Of a DNA stretch of 6,900 bases, positions 4,916-6,900 are shown piece by piece (the first letter of the stretch is position 1; each line of letters starts with the position of its first letter). The notes under the pieces are model-generated. The model saw only the letters and a program-made list of their open reading frames with translations. It was not told where the DNA came from and did no database searches. Source of the DNA: VRUE01 sp050258095. GTDB lineage: Bacteria; Actinomycetota; Thermoleophilia; Solirubrobacterales; 70-9. The DNA is taken from contig JBLMYD010000144.1 of NCBI GenBank assembly GCA_050258095.1, forward strand, positions 1 to 6,900. The letters run 5' to 3'. Position numbers and translations under genes: made by a program.

Positions 4916-5192
4916 CTCGCCGCCAAAGCGACGGCGGTCGCGGCTGCGTGCGTCGCCACTCTTCCTCGGTCGGCAGGCGGCCGGCCTTGCGCGCCGCCAG
5001 CACGCAGGAGGTGTGGGCGTGTCGCCGCCGCTCGCTGTCGCCTTCCGGCGCGATCAGCACGTGCTCGCTCAGGGCCGGCAGGTGCCCACCGCAGAGCGGG
5101 CAGCGGTAGGTCGCCGGCTTGCGGTTCTGGGCCGGCCGCATCGACCACCAGAGGACCGGCCCGTCCCGGGTGGTTCGCGGGTTCGCGGGCAC
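4875..5192 (-). CDS. Small CxxC/His putative zinc-binding protein
   Basis: This 105-residue protein has a likely zinc site: C31-x-x-C34 in YRCPLCGG, H44 in LSEHVLI, and H58/H60 with C63 in RRRHAHTSC. The flanking sequences GPVLWWSMRPAQNRKPATYR and AGRLPTEEEWRRTQPRP look strongly conserved and match small hypothetical proteins I recall from Actinobacteria. It is probably cytoplasmic, with no signal peptide. The start is uncertain: the GTG at 5192 has no ribosome binding site, and an internal ATG at residue 18 (5141) is possible. I kept the longer form because RDGPVLWWSMRP seems part of the conserved core. It lies 29 bases downstream of the ftsH-like stop on the same strand, with a hairpin in between, so readthrough is possible. 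Its C-terminal 13 codons overlap the opposite-strand secreted-protein gene. Function is unknown. Confidence 0.82.
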   Translation of the reverse strand: MPANPRTTRDGPVLWWSMRPAQNRKPATYRCPLCGGHLPALSEHVLIAPEGDSERRRHAHTSCVLAARKAGRLPTEEEWRRTQPRPPSLWRRVTSALCRGERSSR

Positions 5193-5202
5193 CGCCCGAT
5201 GC

Positions 5203-5224
5203 TAGTGGAGCAACAACTCCACTA
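5203..5224 (-). terminator. Hairpin incorporating the ftsH-like stop codon
   Basis: On the minus strand TAGTGGAG pairs perfectly with CTCCACTA around the loop TTGTTG. The first three bases of the stem are the TAG stop of the protease gene. There is no T-tract after it. It could act as a weak terminator or as a structure that tunes readthrough into the zinc-binding protein gene starting at 5192. Confidence 0.45.
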
Positions 5225-6739
5225 ACTCGGCTCCAGAACCCGCTCCTCCGCCATCGCGTGGGCGGCGAAGATCTCGTCGAGGTCCTCGCGCGTCAGCGTC
5301 TCGCGCTCGAGCGCGTTGGCGGCGAGGTCGTCGAGGCAGCGGCGATTCTCCGCCAGGAGCGCCCGCGCCCGTTGGTGGGCGTTGCGGGCGATCATCATCG
5401 CCGCCACGTCGACGTCGCGCCGGGTGCGATCCGAGAGCGCGTAGTCGCCGGTCGGCAGCGCGATCGGCGGCGCCCCCTCGGCGTCGAGCGCGACCCCCAT
5501 GCCGAACTCGCCGACCATCTGCTTGCAGACAGCGTGCACCCGAGCGAGGTCCCCCGAGGCGCCCGAGTACGAGGTGCCGAAGACCTCCTCCTCCGCCGCG
5601 CGCCCGCCGAGCAGGGCGATGATTTCGTTCTGGAGTTCCTCGCGCGACTCGAGGTAGCTGTCCTCCTCCGGCGAGTGGGCGACGAAGCCGAGCGCCGGGC
5701 CGCGCGGGATGATGCTGAGGATCTCGGGCGGGTCGCCGCCGACCAGGTGGCGACAGAGCGCGTGCCCCGCCTCGTGGTAGGCGACGATGCGCCGCTCCTT
5801 CGGGCTCAGCCGTCGCGCCTGCTGCGAGCCGACCGACTGGCGCAGCAGCGCCTCGTCGAGGTCCTCGCGCGCCATCGCCTTGCGCCCCGCCCGCCCGGCG
5901 ATGATCGCCGCCTCGTTGAGCGCGTTGGCGAGCTGGGCGCCGGTCATCCCGGTCGTCTTGCGCGCCACGTCGGTCAGGTCGAGGTCGGGCCCCAGCGGCT
6001 TGCCCTTCGCGTGCGACCGCAGGATCGCCGCGCGCCCGTCGCGGTCGGGCGGCGAGACCAGCACCTGGCGGTCGAACCGCCCCGGGCGGAGCAGCGCCCG
6101 GTCGAGCTTGTCGACATGGTTGGAGGCGGCGATGACGATCACCGTGCCCGGGTCGCGCTCGAACCCGTCGAGCTCGACCAGCAGCTGGTTGAGCGCCTGC
6201 TCGCGCTCGCTCGAACCGCCATCGCCGCCTCCACTGCGCGCACCTCCCACAGCATCGAGCTCGTCGATGAAGATCACCGCACGACCCGACTTGCGCGCCT
6301 CTTTGAAAAGCCGCCGGATCCTGGCGGCACCCCTCCCCACAAACATCTCGACGAAGCTGGACCCCGAGGCGGCGAAGAAATCGACGCCCGCCTGCGCGGC
6401 GACTGCCCGCGCCAGCATCGTCTTGCCCGTTCCCGGCGGGCCGAAAAGCAGCACTCCGCGCGGTGGCTGGGCGCCGAGCGCGGCGAAGCGCTCCGGGTCG
6501 CGCAGCCACTCGGCGACGTCCATCAGCTCGTCCTTGGCGGCGTCCACTCCCTGGACCTCGTCCCAGAGGACCGGCTTGGTCTTGCTCGCTTTCACCGTCT
6601 CCGGCTTCGTCGTGCCCATCGTCGAGCGCATTAGGCGCAGGAAGACGAGCAGCAGGCAGGCCATGAAGAAGACCCCGAAGACCGGGTACCAGTCGAAAGC
6701 GAATTCGTGGATGCCGCTGAATGTGACCGCTTCGACCAT
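5222..6739 (-). CDS. ftsH: FtsH-type AAA+ zinc metalloprotease, short N-terminus
   Basis: This 505-residue protein has one membrane helix (about residues 19-38, PVFGVFFMACLLLVFLRLM), then an AAA+ ATPase and an M41 peptidase. Visible motifs are Walker A GPPGTGKT (100-107), pore loop FVEMFVGRGA (129-138), Walker B VIFIDE (155-160), second region of homology ending RPGRFDR with both arginine fingers (R221, R224), zinc site H322-E-A-G-H326 and the third ligand D397 in SGASGDLAR. All catalytic parts are intact, so it should unfold and degrade membrane and cytosolic proteins using ATP. FtsH is usually near 610-650 residues with two helices flanking an extracytoplasmic domain; here the first helix and that domain are absent. 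The ATG at 6739 has GGGGAG seven bases upstream (6747-6752). The frame is open to 6874, but that extension has no ribosome binding site and reads poorly. It may be a second paralogue alongside a full-length FtsH. Confidence 0.93.
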   Translation of the reverse strand: MVEAVTFSGIHEFAFDWYPVFGVFFMACLLLVFLRLMRSTMGTTKPETVKASKTKPVLWDEVQGVDAAKDELMDVAEWLRDPERFAALGAQPPRGVLLFGPPGTGKTMLARAVAAQAGVDFFAASGSSFVEMFVGRGAARIRRLFKEARKSGRAVIFIDELDAVGGARSGGGDGGSSEREQALNQLLVELDGFERDPGTVIVIAASNHVDKLDRALLRPGRFDRQVLVSPPDRDGRAAILRSHAKGKPLGPDLDLTDVARKTTGMTGAQLANALNEAAIIAGRAGRKAMAREDLDEALLRQSVGSQQARRLSPKERRIVAYHEAGHALCRHLVGGDPPEILSIIPRGPALGFVAHSPEEDSYLESREELQNEIIALLGGRAAEEEVFGTSYSGASGDLARVHAVCKQMVGEFGMGVALDAEGAPPIALPTGDYALSDRTRRDVDVAAMMIARNAHQRARALLAENRRCLDDLAANALERETLTREDLDEIFAAHAMAEERVLEPS

Positions 6740-6810
6740 GTCTCGTCTCCCCTTCTGCGGCGTTGCGCCCGGCAGAAGTGAGTACGCAGTGTGGGGGGTC
6801 GGCGCTCCCT

Positions 6811-6850
6811 GGCCAATCGCATATATGTCCATTTGGCCCAAAAGGGCTAA
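6811..6850 (-). promoter_or_regulatory. Upstream region of the FtsH-like gene with nested inverted repeats
   Basis: GGCCAA (6811-6816) and TTGGCC (6833-6838) flank an AT-rich core containing ATATAT (6821-6826). Overlapping the right arm, TTGGCCC and GGGCTAA form a second inverted repeat around AAAA (6833-6850; one G-T mismatch). On the minus strand the core gives CATATATG, a possible -10, about 80 bases before the ATG at 6739, leaving a long 5' leader. No clear -35 is seen. This looks like an operator-promoter overlap. No gene is seen in the remaining bases to 6900. Confidence 0.35.
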
Positions 6851-6900
6851 AGATCGGGCGATCAGACCGCCCACTTGTCAGACGTGCCGTGCGTCAGGTG

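Noticed and set aside
5202..6509. 435-codon open frame on the minus strand
   Set aside because: Same strand as the protease gene but another frame, with extreme Arg/Ala/Gly composition. The protease frame has all the AAA+ and M41 motifs.
5258..6634. 458-codon open frame on the plus strand
   Set aside because: It lies wholly antisense to the FtsH-like gene, has biased Arg/Val/Glu composition and no domain; it is a high-GC shadow frame.
6833..6864. DosR-like dormancy regulator box upstream of the FtsH-like gene
   Set aside because: The half-sites are arranged in the opposite orientation (GCCC-N4-GGGC rather than GGGAC-N4-GTCCC), so the match is not credible.
1..6900. CRISPR array or insertion sequence
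   Set aside because: No regularly spaced 20-40 base repeats and no transposase-like frame or terminal inverted repeats were seen.

Overview
This is a high-GC (roughly 65-70%) bacterial window with densely packed genes. Two conserved-looking genes suggest an actinobacterium, most likely of the class Thermoleophilia (Solirubrobacterales-like): a secreted four-cysteine protein at 4142-4915 and a small CxxC protein at 4875-5192. I recall both families as common in that group. This placement comes from memory of families, not from a search.

Left part (1 to about 3330) looks accessory. It starts with a ComF-type phosphoribosyltransferase on + (41-736, reading frame open to the left edge). This converges on a minus-strand block: an orphan Phd/YefM-type antitoxin (2110-2322), a VapB-type ribbon-helix-helix antitoxin (1834-2070), its PIN-domain toxin VapC (1415-1837) and an unrecognised 162-aa protein (892-1380). 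A perfect 16-bp palindrome at 2081-2096, just upstream of vapB, is a likely autoregulatory operator. Divergent from this block is a two-gene operon: a 43-aa, very basic peptide (2486-2617) and a 154-aa protein resembling the GRDP/DUF1399 family, with a DxxWHxHILD signature (2646-3110). An 11-bp perfect hairpin (3138-3165), a helically phased 10-bp repeat (3166-3202) and the 3' half of a tRNA-Val(UAC) gene (3285-3326) follow. A tRNA 3' fragment with no 5' half is the usual scar of site-specific integration, so I read this point as the probable edge of an integrated element.

Right part (about 3330 to 6900) looks like chromosomal backbone. It holds a 215-aa acidic protein on minus (3368-4015), divergent from a secreted 257-aa protein on + (4142-4915). 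The secreted gene overlaps the CxxC/His small protein (4875-5192, minus) tail to tail by 41 bp. Upstream of that lies an FtsH-type AAA+ zinc metalloprotease (5222-6739, minus) that keeps all catalytic motifs but lacks the usual extracytoplasmic domain and first membrane helix.

No gene-free stretch exceeds 300 bases. The longest is 3111-3367, described above; 2344-2485, 4016-4141 and 6740-6900 are promoter-bearing gaps. I see no CRISPR array, insertion sequence, rRNA or intact tRNA. The two points most worth following are the tRNA-fragment boundary and the small basic peptide plus GRDP-like protein operon.
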